Assembly (NCBI GenBank): GCA_963836005.1
Contig: CAWIHS010000004.1
Coordinates: forward strand, 248,001 to 312,000
Direction of reading: 5' to 3'
DNA length: 64,000 nt
Origin: CAWIHS01 sp963836005
GTDB taxonomy: Bacteria; Pseudomonadota; Gammaproteobacteria; GRL18
A program made the position numbers and the translations under genes. This document shows, in pieces, positions 44,424 to 53,269 of this stretch. Numbering within the stretch: position 1 is the first letter of the stretch; each line of letters opens with the position of its first letter. The notes beneath the pieces were generated by a model. That model was not told the origin of the DNA and did not search any database. It was given only the letters and a program-made list of their open reading frames with translations.

Positions 44424-44538
44424 AACATAAGAGCGGTTCAATTGCTACTTGGACATTCCAGGCTCAGATAGTACTGTTCGTTATCTGGGAATTGATGTTG
44501 ATGATGCCCTAGAAATGGCAGAGCAGACTGAAGTTTAA
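44424..44538 (+). pseudogene. Second tyrosine recombinase, C-terminal scrap with frameshift
   Basis: It reads NIRAVQLLLGHSRL, one base shift, then DSTVRYLGIDVDDALEMAEQ and a stop after TEV. This is the C-terminal end of a short XerC/IntI-like recombinase with the GH and the Tyr nucleophile (RYLG). Different family branch from the integrase on the other strand. Confidence 0.75.
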
Positions 44539-45155
44539 CAATTAAAGGTTGCGGCATCTATACACTGTTGCGTAGCTGCCTACAACCCGATAGCAGACGT
44601 TGAATTTGACTATTGAAGCGGCAAGTCATCAGCATAAGCAGTCAAATGAGGTAGATCAATCAGATTCAATTTTAAGCAATTTATACTGAACAAATGGCGC
44701 ATATGAATCGTCTGTTCACGACCCATTGAAGACATTAATAGTTTGAATCTCGTGAAGAGTTAAACAATGCAAAAGGTAACTACTCAGCGTATTTGGAATA
44801 ACTCACTAAATGCCTGATATCGAGCACGATCTTATAGATACGCTGAATAGTTACTGCAAAAGCTTTCTTTCGTTTGTCTGAAGAGTATGGCTAAAGTAGG
44901 TATCATGTGTCAGTTATTCTTACAGTTCAGATAGATTAAGTAATCCGCTACGTACTAAATAACCAAGTAAAACACTAAGTTAATTGTTATGGCATGTGAT
45001 TTGCTGAACAACAAACGATGTACACGAAATAACTGCTTAAGGCTTTATTCGGTTTGTAAGTTCCTAAGGATAGGAGGACTTATTATGCCATTCAGACTAA
45101 ATTATAGCTTTATTCTATAGTTATTTTAAATTCTCCTAAATAAGGATCTTAAAAG
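44539..45155. other. Intergenic stretch with a short MITE
   Basis: Apart from MITE B copy 5 (44776-44854) I see no gene or terminator. Confidence 0.5.
44776..44854. repeat. MITE family B, copy 5, minimal
   Basis: Only 79 bp long: ends GTAACTACTCAGCGTAT and ATACGCTGAATAGTTAC with the inner block reduced to TGCCTGATATCGAGC. It is flanked by a perfect 8-bp duplication TGCAAAAG (44768-44775 and 44855-44862). It shows that the ends alone suffice for mobility. Confidence 0.92.
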
Positions 45156-45839
45156 ATGATTAATTTTAAATTTGTGCTAGTAGCTCTAGTAAGTTTGACT
45201 TGTATAATGACAAATTCCGTAATGGCAGAAACAATTTTTGATATTTTTAAAAAGCAAGATGTATCAACTGAACAACCGGCACTTTCACCAACATTAGAAA
45301 TAGATATTCCTTATATGACTTATACTACTCCAAAAGTATCTTTTGAACTTTGGACAAAACTTGATTATTCACATTCGAGTGATGATAAATTATATTGGGT
45401 TTTATCTGAATTTGGGAAAGTATCAGATGAAGTGAGTAAAGGTAAAAGGATCTATAAGAATACATGCGCGTTATGTCATAAGATTGGTGGTTCAAGTAGT
45501 ATAAGCTCATCAGATCCTAAGAGGATACGTGCAGCTATGTTAACAAATACTGGCGGCATGGGTAGTTTGAGTTACCTGGATGATACTGATTTAGAATATA
45601 TTGCAGAATATATTGAAACTACAATTAGCTCTACTCCATCAGATCCAGTTGACATGGGTAAAAGTATCTATGATGAAAGCTGTTTAGCGTGTCATGCAGT
45701 TGGCTCATCTGCTTGGGAAACTTCAATATTTCCCAATGCAGTACGTGCTGCTATATTAACGGATACTGGTGGTATGAGTAAACTTTCATATCTGTCAGAT
45801 TCTGATTTAGAAGCTATCGCAGATTATATAGAACAATAA
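45156..45839 (+). CDS. Diheme cytochrome c, internally duplicated
   Basis: The 227-residue protein has a Sec signal peptide (cleavage near VMAE). Two heme-binding CxxCH motifs follow, CALCH and CLACH, about 70 residues apart. Each is followed by an equivalent block ending in the Met axial ligand: RAAMLTNTGGMGSLSYLDD and RAAILTDTGGMSKLSYLSD, then AEYIE or ADYIE. The two halves are clearly copies of one class I cytochrome domain. It should carry electrons in the periplasm; a link to Sox-type sulfur oxidation is possible but only by co-occurrence. Isolated gene with no operon partner. Confidence 0.9.
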   Translation: MINFKFVLVALVSLTCIMTNSVMAETIFDIFKKQDVSTEQPALSPTLEIDIPYMTYTTPKVSFELWTKLDYSHSSDDKLYWVLSEFGKVSDEVSKGKRIYKNTCALCHKIGGSSSISSSDPKRIRAAMLTNTGGMGSLSYLDDTDLEYIAEYIETTISSTPSDPVDMGKSIYDESCLACHAVGSSAWETSIFPNAVRAAILTDTGGMSKLSYLSDSDLEAIADYIEQ

Positions 45840-45862
45840 GCGTAAATTAATTTACGCTTATT
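45835..45862. terminator. 28-bp perfect palindrome over the cytochrome stop codon
   Basis: AATAAGCGTAAATT is followed by its exact complement, and the TAA stop lies inside the left arm. It may form a terminator or mRNA-stabilising stem. The T-run after it is interrupted. Confidence 0.6.
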
Positions 45863-46414
45863 GTTTCGGATATTTATGGGCCTCGGTCTAACCGGTGCCG
45901 GTTTTGTATGTAAACGGATGGCTGCGTAGAAAAAAGTGCAATAACCAACAAACCCCGCTTTGGCGGGGTTTTTCATGCTCTGCATTTCTCCGCTTATGGC
46001 CGATTGCGGACTATTTATGCAAAATGGGATGCGATTAGATCTTACTTTGTCTGTCAGTTTCCCTTGGTAATCACACATGTACAAAAATCTGGTGCGTTTC
46101 AACTTTTTCTGATGGTATTATCCCGTCAATTGTATCCTGTTATTGCCTGCTTCTCTTTTGTAATAAAGAACTCAAATTCATTCATTCTCAATAAAGCGGT
46201 GTTGCAATTCAATCTCACTTTTTAACAGTTTTGGGGTAAAATAACTCACTCATTCTCCAGAAGCCCCTTTTTAATATAACTTAGCCCGGGATAAGATCGC
46301 TCATATTCTATATTCACTCCTGATTATTATTTGTTGACCCAGCCTGTGAGATAATTTCATCATTCAATACCTCCTCTTTTTTTCTTCCGGTTTAAATAAC
46401 AGTCAGCCGTTTTA
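45863..46414. other. Intergenic stretch before dinB
   Basis: A clear terminator lies at 45951-45974. The remainder shows no gene and no LexA box that I can identify. Confidence 0.45.
45951..45974 (+). terminator. Intrinsic terminator
   Basis: AACCCCGC / GCGGGGTT with a four-base loop, followed by TTT. It probably backs up the cytochrome gene. Confidence 0.8.
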
Positions 46415-47491
46415 ATGAGAAAAATAATACATATTGATATGGATGCCTTTTTTGCTTCGGTGGAGCAAAGAGATAATCCAGCGCTATACGGTCGCCCAGT
46501 AGTTGTAGGAGGTCGTCCTGACAGTCGAGGCGTGGTCGCCGCAGCCAGCTATGAAGCTCGCAAATATGGTATACACTCTGCAATGGCGTGTTCCCAGGCA
46601 TATCGAAAATGCCCACAGACAATTTTTGTAAAGCCTCGATTTGAAGTGTATAAAAAAGTCTCGCAACAAATTTTACAGATTTTTTCTGATTATAGTGATT
46701 TAATCGAACCATTATCTCTGGATGAAGCCTATATAGATGTGACCCGGAATAAAGTCGCTCAGGCTTCAGCGACTATAATAGCCCGGCAAATAAGAGCCAG
46801 GATTTTCAAACACACGAATCTGACTGCATCAGCAGGTGTTTCCTATAATAAATTTTTAGCAAAAATAGCATCAGACATTAACAAACCCAATGGCATAAAA
46901 GTCATATTACCTGAACAGGGAGAAGCTTTTATTGCAGAGCTTCCTATCGGTAAATTTTACGGTATTGGAAAAGTGACTGAAGAAAAAATGAACCAAATAG
47001 GGATTTATAAGGGGGCAGATTTAAAAACCAGATCATTGCAATATTTGACTCAGCACTTTGGTCAGTCGGCTAGTTATTTGTATAATGCCGCTCGCGGTAT
47101 TGATAACAGGGAAGTGAAAATATCAGGAGGGGTTAGAAAGAGCATGAGTAATGAAACTACCTTTTCTACAGATATTGTTGATATGAACGAATTATTAAAA
47201 CACATCGCTAGCCTGTCTAAAAAAATAGCCGATGCCTGTCATTCAAAAAAGTTATACGGAAAAACAATTACCCTGAAGGTTAAATATGATAATTTTCAAC
47301 AGATTACTCGCAGTCAAACGTTTCAACAATCGATAACTGATTTTGAGCAGATTTATGCTGTTGGTGAAAAATTATTATTAAATACCGAGGCGGGCAAGCG
47401 AAAAATACGCCTTCTTGGCGTGGGCGTTTCATCCTTTGATTCTGAACAAAGTCAATTGATAACTCAGATGGATTTAGATTTGAGGCGTTAG
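46415..47491 (+). CDS. dinB: DNA polymerase IV
   Basis: The 358-residue Y-family translesion polymerase has catalytic acids in HIDMDAFFASVEQRDNP and SLDEAYIDVT, the RPVVVGG segment, the helix-hairpin-helix KFYGIGKVTEEKM and a little-finger domain to the end. It copies past damaged bases with low fidelity. Full length. I see no clear LexA box upstream, so SOS control is not shown. Confidence 0.95.
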   Translation: MRKIIHIDMDAFFASVEQRDNPALYGRPVVVGGRPDSRGVVAAASYEARKYGIHSAMACSQAYRKCPQTIFVKPRFEVYKKVSQQILQIFSDYSDLIEPLSLDEAYIDVTRNKVAQASATIIARQIRARIFKHTNLTASAGVSYNKFLAKIASDINKPNGIKVILPEQGEAFIAELPIGKFYGIGKVTEEKMNQIGIYKGADLKTRSLQYLTQHFGQSASYLYNAARGIDNREVKISGGVRKSMSNETTFSTDIVDMNELLKHIASLSKKIADACHSKKLYGKTITLKVKYDNFQQITRSQTFQQSITDFEQIYAVGEKLLLNTEAGKRKIRLLGVGVSSFDSEQSQLITQMDLDLRR

Positions 47492-47539
47492 ATAAAAGTA
47501 AATCAAGATAATAATTCTGCAGATCAAAGATAAAATCTA

Positions 47540-47693
47540 TCATAGGTAGGTACTTAAGCAAAATCAGGTGCAGATAATCGAGTATTTGTTCCAGAAGACG
47601 CCGTAAATACTTCCATGTAGGGAATGCAGATCACGCAGGAGCAATTATCTGCCTTCCACAAACACTCAATTATCCTTAAGTACCTACGTATGA
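47540..47693. repeat. MITE family C, copy 1
   Basis: A 154-bp element with ends TCATAGGTAGGTACTTAAG and CTTAAGTACCTACGTATGA. The inside contains the same block as family B (AGGAGCAATTATCTGCCTT). A perfect 8-bp duplication AAAATCTA flanks it (47532-47539 and 47694-47701). Confidence 0.9.
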
Positions 47694-47979
47694 AAAATCT
47701 ATATTAATAGTACTCATTTTTTTTCGATTTTCAGTCATCAATTACCTGACTTGAAGCATCAAAATGTTACCATTTTTGATTTATAGATTGAAAAGTGTCA
47801 TTGAATTGCCTATCCTTGAGAAGGCGCTGACGATTAAGATGATGAACGAGTTTAGTGTTATTTTGATGGTTAAATCCGCATATAATACCCTAAAGATTAT
47901 ATGTAAATTTAGTTCATGATGTAACGCTTAGTTTCGTTTGATGATGCGTTTTTTATATAAAGTGTATAGAATACAAAAT
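47694..47979. other. Intergenic stretch with a dispersed repeat
   Basis: It holds copy 3 of the 50-bp repeat (47764-47817); otherwise nothing is recognised. Confidence 0.45.
47764..47817 (+). repeat. 50-bp dispersed repeat, copy 3
   Basis: Opposite orientation to copies 1 and 2. It reads FLIYRLKSVIELPILEKAL in the plus frame, like the reading of copy 1, which hints that the repeat was once coding. Confidence 0.6.
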
Positions 47980-48564
47980 ATGAAATTATATACAAAAGCA
48001 CTACTGATGCTGGTTTTAATGATATTAACAGCTATGCATACTGCGGCGACTGAGGTTAGTGTGCATAAAAATGAAAATAGCGGCCTGTTAACATGGACCG
48101 CAGATGATAAAGGTTTTCAGATCGAGTTAATTCAGCTGTTGCCCGATTTCATCCGTGCTATTTATGCGAAGCATAATTTTCCCAAGGAAGAGGTAGAGCG
48201 TGCCGCTTCGTATTGTGTTTTTGGTACGATTTTAAAAAACACATCAAATCAGCATTTAAGTTATCGGGTATCAGACTGGCGATATCGGACAAAAGACGGC
48301 AAGCAGCATCCGGTTAAAACTAAAACACAATGGCTGGAAGAGTGGCGAAAGCTTGGTATCACTTTTTCCTGGACCCTGTTGCCCGATATCGGTGAGTTCT
48401 CTGTTGGTGACTGGCAGCAGGGCTTTACCACTATCAAATTACCGCGTGAATCAGAATTCGATTTAATTTTTAAATGGCAGTTAGACGGTGTGACGCATAC
48501 AGGGGCATTAGAAAATATAAGTTGTGCGCCTGAGACACTGCCAGAGCCAACGCCCGAAGCGTAA
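47980..48564 (+). CDS. Exported hypothetical protein
   Basis: Start chosen at MKLYTKALLMLVLMILTAMH, which gives a clean signal peptide (cleavage near TAATE); a longer frame to 47938 adds 14 residues without a purpose. The mature 170 residues (DFIRAIYAKHNFPKEEVERA, YCVFGTILKN, YRVSDWRYRTKDGKQHP) form an Ig-like or beta-sandwich pattern. Two Cys residues could pair. It is followed 37 bp later by a TlpA-like thioredoxin, so the two probably form an operon and the thioredoxin may act on it or on shared partners. No family name known to me. Confidence 0.7.
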   Translation: MKLYTKALLMLVLMILTAMHTAATEVSVHKNENSGLLTWTADDKGFQIELIQLLPDFIRAIYAKHNFPKEEVERAASYCVFGTILKNTSNQHLSYRVSDWRYRTKDGKQHPVKTKTQWLEEWRKLGITFSWTLLPDIGEFSVGDWQQGFTTIKLPRESEFDLIFKWQLDGVTHTGALENISCAPETLPEPTPEA

Positions 48565-48601
48565 AATCAGCTATAACCTTGAGCAGCTAATATACAAAAT
48601 T

Positions 48602-49129
48602 ATGAAAAAAATACTCTTAACACTATTGTTCACAATCCCTCTACCACTTAATGCAGACTGGCAGCAGCCTGAGTTGAGCCACAACCTGACTGTTGTAAAA
48701 AAGGTTATTCCGGCAAACAATTTTGAACTGCAGAATATGGATGAGAAGAAGGTAAAACTTTCTGATTATCGCGGTAAAGTCGTGTTATTGAATTTCTGGG
48801 CTACCTGGTGTCCACCGTGCATCAGAGAGATGCCATCGATGGAGCGCTTACATCAGCAGGTAAACGCAGAAGATTTTAAGGTCATTGCGGTAAACCAGAT
48901 GGAAGACGTTGATCAGGTTTTCGCATTTACCGGGCAGTTAGAAGTTGATCCTACGTTTGAGATCTTATTTGATCCTACTAGCGAAGTTTCGCAAGACTAT
49001 GAAGTGCGTGGCTTACCAACAACCTATTTGATCGACAAGAATGGGAATATCCGATACCGTGCTGTTGGTGGCCGTGAGTTCGATCATCCTGAAGTGATAA
49101 ATACAATTAAACAGTTGATAGCAGAATAA
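48602..49129 (+). CDS. TlpA-type periplasmic thioredoxin
   Basis: Start chosen at MKKILLTLLFTIPLPLNADW for its signal peptide; the frame extends further upstream, overlapping the preceding gene, without signal character. The thioredoxin fold contains the redox motif WATWCPPC, VVLLNFWATW, and the cis-Pro region GLPTTYLIDKNG. Such proteins reduce periplasmic disulfides, for example in cytochrome c maturation or SoxW/SoxS roles; the specific partner here is unknown. In an operon with the exported protein before it. Confidence 0.88.
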   Translation: MKKILLTLLFTIPLPLNADWQQPELSHNLTVVKKVIPANNFELQNMDEKKVKLSDYRGKVVLLNFWATWCPPCIREMPSMERLHQQVNAEDFKVIAVNQMEDVDQVFAFTGQLEVDPTFEILFDPTSEVSQDYEVRGLPTTYLIDKNGNIRYRAVGGREFDHPEVINTIKQLIAE

Positions 49130-49301
49130 TTTAATAAACAAGTTTGACCCGGGTTTTTCCGATTTGCTTGTTAATACAGACAAGGATGTCGCAGTATTCA
49201 TGCTCACATCAACAGGTGTTGGGTCGTCAGTACTTTTGCAGCTAGCAAAGTATGTCTTTCGGGTATGGGTTTATATAGCGCTGGATTTACGGATCGAAGA
49301 G

Positions 49302-49346
49302 TAAAAAGCCCCGCTCTAAGGAGAATTAGGAGGAATAACGGGGCTA
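49302..49346 (-). terminator. Minus-strand hairpin terminator with an anti-Shine-Dalgarno loop
   Basis: On the minus strand AGCCCCG and CGGGGCT flank a 25-base loop containing CCTCCT and TCTCCTT, and five T follow. The stem and T-run form an intrinsic terminator. The loop would pair with ribosome binding sites. No minus-strand gene ends here, so it may end an unannotated small RNA. Confidence 0.5.
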
Positions 49347-49395
49347 CACATCATCATGTGTTAAAAAATTATATCATAAATTTGCTACAATTATT

Positions 49396-49707
49396 TTGAA
49401 TTCTTTGGAAAATATTGTGCGCGAGTTCCCACTTCTCGATAGTTTTTCACTTACACCCCGTCAACGTACCTGGCTTATCTCAGAGCACCAACAGAAAGAA
49501 AACCTGGATTTACTGTTTGCCAAAGCTGAGGCTTTCTCTGAAATCAATATTCGCGTTTTCAACCGTAAAATCGGCATTAAATATTACCATTTCAATGGCG
49601 TTAATATTAATTGGTTGGCGTTCTGGCTGACTAAGGACTCAAATTTTGTGAATAGTGTGAGAGTCACACAATTAAGATCTAAAAACCTATACCGGGCTTC
49701 AACTTGA
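49396..49707 (+). CDS. Hypothetical protein upstream of a DUF1643 gene
   Basis: The 103-residue frame starts with TTG and overlaps the DUF1643 start by four bases. Its sequence (FSLTPRQRTWLISEHQQKEN and YYHFNGVNINWLAFWLTKD) looks protein-like, with no domain I recognise and no signal peptide. The overlap is the main reason to believe it. Function unknown. Confidence 0.45.
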   Translation: MNSLENIVREFPLLDSFSLTPRQRTWLISEHQQKENLDLLFAKAEAFSEINIRVFNRKIGIKYYHFNGVNINWLAFWLTKDSNFVNSVRVTQLRSKNLYRAST

Positions 49708-50177
49708 CAAAAGGCGCTATTTTATCCAGAAATCGTTTATACCGCTATGTTCTGTGGCGAGAATGGAATATCAATAAAAAAACATGTGCATTTATTGGTC
49801 TAAATCCTTCCACGGCTGATGAATATGAGGATGATCCAACTCTGAGACGATGTATCAATTTTGCTAAAGACTGGGGATTTGGAAAATGTGTTATTGTAAA
49901 CCTGTTTGCTTATCGAGCAACGGATCCCGATGAACTCAGAAACCAGGCCAACCCGGTGGGTTATAAAAACAATCAACAGATAAAAATACAATGTACTCAG
50001 GCCGATCTTATTGTGGCTGCCTGGGGTAATCGGGGTGTTTATCTGCAGCGTGATGAAGCTGTTCGAAAACTGCTCAAAGACATACCATTAAAGTGTTTTA
50101 AAATAACCTCAAAAGGGCAGCCGGCACACCCACTTTATCAAGCAAAAAATACACGATTAATAAATTATGAAGTGTGA
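49704..50177 (+). CDS. DUF1643 protein
   Basis: The 157-residue protein carries the DUF1643 signature: FIGLNPSTAD, DPTLRRCINFAKDWGFG, VIVNLFAYRATDP, NPVGYKNN, VAAWGNRG and KGQPAHPLYQ. The family is widespread, often in phage and mobile regions, and its activity is not established; a glycosylase-like fold has been suggested by the motif style only. The start is TTG, overlapping the previous frame. Full length. Confidence 0.85.
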   Translation: MTKGAILSRNRLYRYVLWREWNINKKTCAFIGLNPSTADEYEDDPTLRRCINFAKDWGFGKCVIVNLFAYRATDPDELRNQANPVGYKNNQQIKIQCTQADLIVAAWGNRGVYLQRDEAVRKLLKDIPLKCFKITSKGQPAHPLYQAKNTRLINYEV

Positions 50178-50244
50178 CATTGAACTGCGTTTTTGCACAT
50201 TGTTCCATTGTCATTTCTTGTGTATATTAATTTATAGTACAGGT

Positions 50245-50549
50245 ACATACCCAGGTACTTAAGGATAATTGAGTGTTTGTGGAAGGCAGATAATTGCTCC
50301 TGCGTGATCTGCATTCCCTACATGACCACCATGGATGGTGGAAATGCATGCGAGAGGCAGGAGCCGAAGTCGTCCTTGTAGGTCAAGTTTTTATAGCCAT
50401 GGATGCCACATTCAAGCCTACGACATACATGGAAGTATAAGTGCCGTGGGAGGCAGGAAGCCGGGAACGACCATGGAAGTATTTACGGCGTCTTCTGGAA
50501 CAAATACTCGATTATCCGCACCTGATTTTGCTTAAGTACCTACCTATGA
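50245..50549. repeat. MITE family C, copy 2
   Basis: The 305-bp element has left end ACATACCCAGGTACTTAAG and right end CTTAAGTACCTACCTATGA. The inside includes TCCCTACATGACCACCATGG and a GGAGGCAGGAAGCC block, shared with the hybrid element at 17599. A perfect 8-bp duplication GTACAGGT flanks it (50237-50244 and 50550-50557). Confidence 0.92.
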
Positions 50550-50630
50550 GTACAGGTTTATTAATTTACAGCGCATAAAAATGCTATAAATCCTGAGAGT
50601 TCAGGTTAAAAGTACTTGAAGGTGAAAAGT

Positions 50631-50660
50631 CAGAAAGAGAGGTTAATACCTCCCTTTCTG
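50631..50660 (-). terminator. Probable terminator of the 50683-51060 gene
   Basis: On the minus strand CAGAAAGGGAGG pairs with CCTCTCTTTCTG (one mismatch) around TATTAA, then ACTTTT follows. Confidence 0.65.
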
Positions 50661-50682
50661 GTAGTTTCTGTGTAGCTGTTTT

Positions 50683-51060
50683 TTATTGCAGATGATATTC
50701 GCCGGCCGTTTCATTATAGATAAAAACCGTCTGACTTTTCAGTCCAGCTGCAGTAGGGTTACTGTTTATATATTGATTGACGTCCTCGCTATCAGCAATT
50801 TCTGCTGTTTTGAAATCATCAGTATCAACATATTGTTCAAATTCAAAACTCCAGACAGAATCTTTATTGTAATCATCGTTGAGGCTAAAAATACTTGCTT
50901 CTGTAGTACGTTTATAATCCACGACATTAAAAATATCGGCTGATTCAGGGTGGATCAGATTATATAAGGCATCATCTGAAAGTGCCTCTGCCTGTGCGGT
51001 ACCGGCTAATACAACTGAAGCGACAAAAGTAGAAGTTAATAATGTTGTTAATTTTTTCAT
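50683..51060 (-). CDS. Exported acidic hypothetical protein
   Basis: The 125-residue protein has a Sec signal peptide (MKKLTTLLTSTFVASVVLAG, cleavage near AQAEA). The mature part is acidic, rich in Asp, Tyr and Asn (YNKDSVWSFEFEQYVDTDD), with no Cys and no known domain. A strong AAAGGAAA site precedes the ATG and a hairpin terminator follows the stop, so it is a complete single-gene unit. Periplasmic or secreted; function unknown. Confidence 0.72.
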   Translation of the reverse strand: MKKLTTLLTSTFVASVVLAGTAQAEALSDDALYNLIHPESADIFNVVDYKRTTEASIFSLNDDYNKDSVWSFEFEQYVDTDDFKTAEIADSEDVNQYINSNPTAAGLKSQTVFIYNETAGEYHLQ

Positions 51061-51400
51061 GATACTGTTTCCTTTTAAGATGGTTGACTTAATGTTTGAT
51101 TAAGTATGGGCTTAGTTTAAAGGAAAGATTCTCAGGGATCTGTTCGTAATGACACGCATGAAATTTCGGTTTTTACGTATTAAAAGTCAGTATGGCGTTT
51201 ATTTATTAGAGATTTAAGGCTAAGTCGTGTCAAAACAGGAATATGTTTCTCCCATAACGGGAGAAACAATAAAAAGATGAGCATTTTTTCTATTTCTAAA
51301 ATATTAACGATAATATAATAGAGAAGTTAAAATCGAAACGGGTATATCATTGTCCTCTTCAAATGTATCTACCAGAAACACAATCATTGGAAAATCATAG
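51061..51400. other. Divergent intergenic region
   Basis: It contains a 9-bp hairpin GTTTCTCCC / GGGAGAAAC (51245-51267). No gene is seen. Confidence 0.45.
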
Positions 51401-52375
51401 ATGACAAACTATACGTTAGATAATTATGACATCATCGGAGATATACATGGTCATGCAGATGCATTGATCCGCTTATTCAAACAGCTTGGTTACACAAAAA
51501 ACAGACAGGGTCTATATACTCACTCAGACAGGATCCCTGTTTTCCTGGGTGATTATATTGATCGGGGGGCTGAACAAACCCAGGTTATTGATATTGTCAG
51601 GAGATTGGCCGAAAATGGAAGAGCGCTGGCCTTGATGGGTAATCATGAATTCAATGCTATCTGTTACCATTCCATTGATGTAGAAACAGGACAACCTTTG
51701 CGTGAACACACTGAAAAGAATCAAAAGCAACATGAGGCTTTTCTAAGGGAATACTCTTTGGGGGCGGGAAAAACTATCGAGGTCATTGACTGGTTTAAAA
51801 CATTACCGCTTTTTTTAGAGCAGGATAATTTCAGGGCAATTCATGCTTGCTGGGATAAGCATTCACTTGAGGTGATTAGAGCACAGTTAAATTCAGATAA
51901 TACCCTGAATAATGAACTGTTGATAAAAGCCAGTCAACCGGGTACGCAAGAATTTCATGCTATAGAAACTTTGCTTAAGGGATTGGAAATACCATTACCT
52001 GAGGGCAATAGTTTTAAGGACAAAGGCGGCCATATACGCACTAATATCCGTGTTAAATGGTGGGCAAAAGATGCCGCCACGTATAGAGATTATGCACTGG
52101 TTCAGGCCGCTGCATTAAATGTTATTTCCGATGATGTGCTCCCTGAAACTATCAGTAATCCAGAATATCATAAAGATGAAAAACCAATTTTTTTTGGTCA
52201 TTACTGGTTTAGTGGAAAACCTGAGATACTCAAGCATAATGTGGTTTGCCTGGATTATAGCGTAGCCAATAAAGAAAAGCTGGTTTGCTACCAGTGGAAT
52301 AAAGGAGACACGCAACTGTCCAATAATAACTTTGTGATGGTCAACGCAGACCCATCTGTAAAGTTTTCCTGCTGA
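51401..52375 (+). CDS. PPP-type metallophosphoesterase
   Basis: The 324-residue protein has the calcineurin-like motif set: GDIHGHAD (residues about 13-20), GDYIDRG, GNHEF, and a late FGHYWFSG. This spacing matches the PrpE/ApaH-like bacterial branch, which includes protein phosphatases and Ap4A hydrolases. It has a middle insertion (about residues 100-220) of unknown role. No signal peptide, so cytoplasmic. A single gene. The specific substrate cannot be told from sequence. Confidence 0.85.
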   Translation: MTNYTLDNYDIIGDIHGHADALIRLFKQLGYTKNRQGLYTHSDRIPVFLGDYIDRGAEQTQVIDIVRRLAENGRALALMGNHEFNAICYHSIDVETGQPLREHTEKNQKQHEAFLREYSLGAGKTIEVIDWFKTLPLFLEQDNFRAIHACWDKHSLEVIRAQLNSDNTLNNELLIKASQPGTQEFHAIETLLKGLEIPLPEGNSFKDKGGHIRTNIRVKWWAKDAATYRDYALVQAAALNVISDDVLPETISNPEYHKDEKPIFFGHYWFSGKPEILKHNVVCLDYSVANKEKLVCYQWNKGDTQLSNNNFVMVNADPSVKFSC

Positions 52376-52597
52376 TCTTTTCGAAAAAAGTTTCCTGGTG
52401 TAAAATTTCCCGGTATTCTCATGATTTCATATACTTACAGCATTTAATAATTAAGCTGGTTTTGTAAGAGAAATGAGTTCTTCAAGTAGGAAACAGCCGA
52501 TTCTTAAATTGTCTTAAATGAATATACTTTAGACAGAAAGAACAAATTTGATAGATGCTTATTGATATCTGTTAGTGCTGAATAAGTGTTACTGAAC

Positions 52598-52701
52598 GGT
52601 GTCCATTCAGCAAAAGGCATCTGTGATGCATCGTTGCGAATTCTTTGTTAAGAAAAATGATGTTAATATGAACGGAATGAGGTATTGCAGGGACTTTTGC
52701 G
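52598..52701 (+). repeat. Direct repeat, left copy
   Basis: It shares GGTGTCCATT, CTGTGATG, ATGATGTTAATATGA and CAGGG blocks in order with 53099-53187. The two copies flank one small gene. Confidence 0.6.
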
Positions 52702-52705
52702 TTCC

Positions 52706-52731
52706 ATAATATAGCCAGGATGGCTATTTAT
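52706..52731 (+). repeat. 26-bp palindromic repeat, copy 2
   Basis: Exact reverse complement of 43332-43357; the core ATAGCCAGGATGGCTAT forms a hairpin. Confidence 0.75.
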
Positions 52732-52765
52732 GGATGGAAACTATTTAGATAAAGAGGAAATTAAA

Positions 52766-52981
52766 ATGTTGTATTATGTAGCGAAGGTAGGTGCATATTG
52801 TCACGGGATTTACGGCATTTATGAAGATTTGGATGAAGCCAAAAAGCTGGCTGACCTTGCGGCAAGTCAAGATGAAGATGATTATCATGAATGGCGCGTA
52901 TTAGAATATGAACCGCCTGGCGACGCTACCGACTTTACAAAAGACAGCGTTCATAAGAGTGTCTATAAAGCCAAGTCATAA
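52766..52981 (+). CDS. Small hypothetical protein between direct repeats
   Basis: The start is chosen at MLYYVAKVGAYCHGIYGIYE because GAGGAAA lies just before it; the frame extends 12 codons further without a site. The 71 residues are acidic (AASQDEDDYHEWRVLEYEPP) with an ordinary globular look; no domain name is known to me. Direct repeats on both sides suggest the gene may have moved or been duplicated with its flanks. Confidence 0.6.
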   Translation: MLYYVAKVGAYCHGIYGIYEDLDEAKKLADLAASQDEDDYHEWRVLEYEPPGDATDFTKDSVHKSVYKAKS

Positions 52982-53269
52982 TGTCTGTACACCAGCATCC
53001 CAGCCTCTGCTCAATTTGCGTAACAGGGTTTTCTGAACTAACCAGGTTCAACGCCGGGAACTTGCCTGATTCAATGTTCTAAATAAATGTTCTTAAAAGG
53101 TGTCCATTTAGCACAAGAACCTGTGATGTATCATTTCGGGATTTGATGTTAATATGAGCGAAATGCTGTATTACAGGGTCTTGGGCGATGCCTCAATACT
53201 ATGGCCACTATTTCCCAACAGCTATTTAGATCAGCTTATTTAATGAACAAATAGAAAACTGGTGATGAA
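52982..53269. other. Intergenic stretch with the right direct repeat
   Basis: It contains the right copy of the direct repeat (53099-53187) and no gene. Confidence 0.5.
53099..53187 (+). repeat. Direct repeat, right copy
   Basis: Counterpart of 52598-52701, same orientation, slightly shorter through a small internal deletion. Confidence 0.6.

Larger units (their letters stand above)
52376..52765. other. Intergenic stretch with repeats
   Basis: It holds the left copy of a direct repeat (52598-52701) and the second 26-bp palindrome (52706-52731). No gene is seen. Confidence 0.5.

Noticed and set aside
50335..50535. Open frame inside the element at 50245-50549
   Set aside because: It lies wholly within a MITE with target duplications and is not conserved as protein among the copies.
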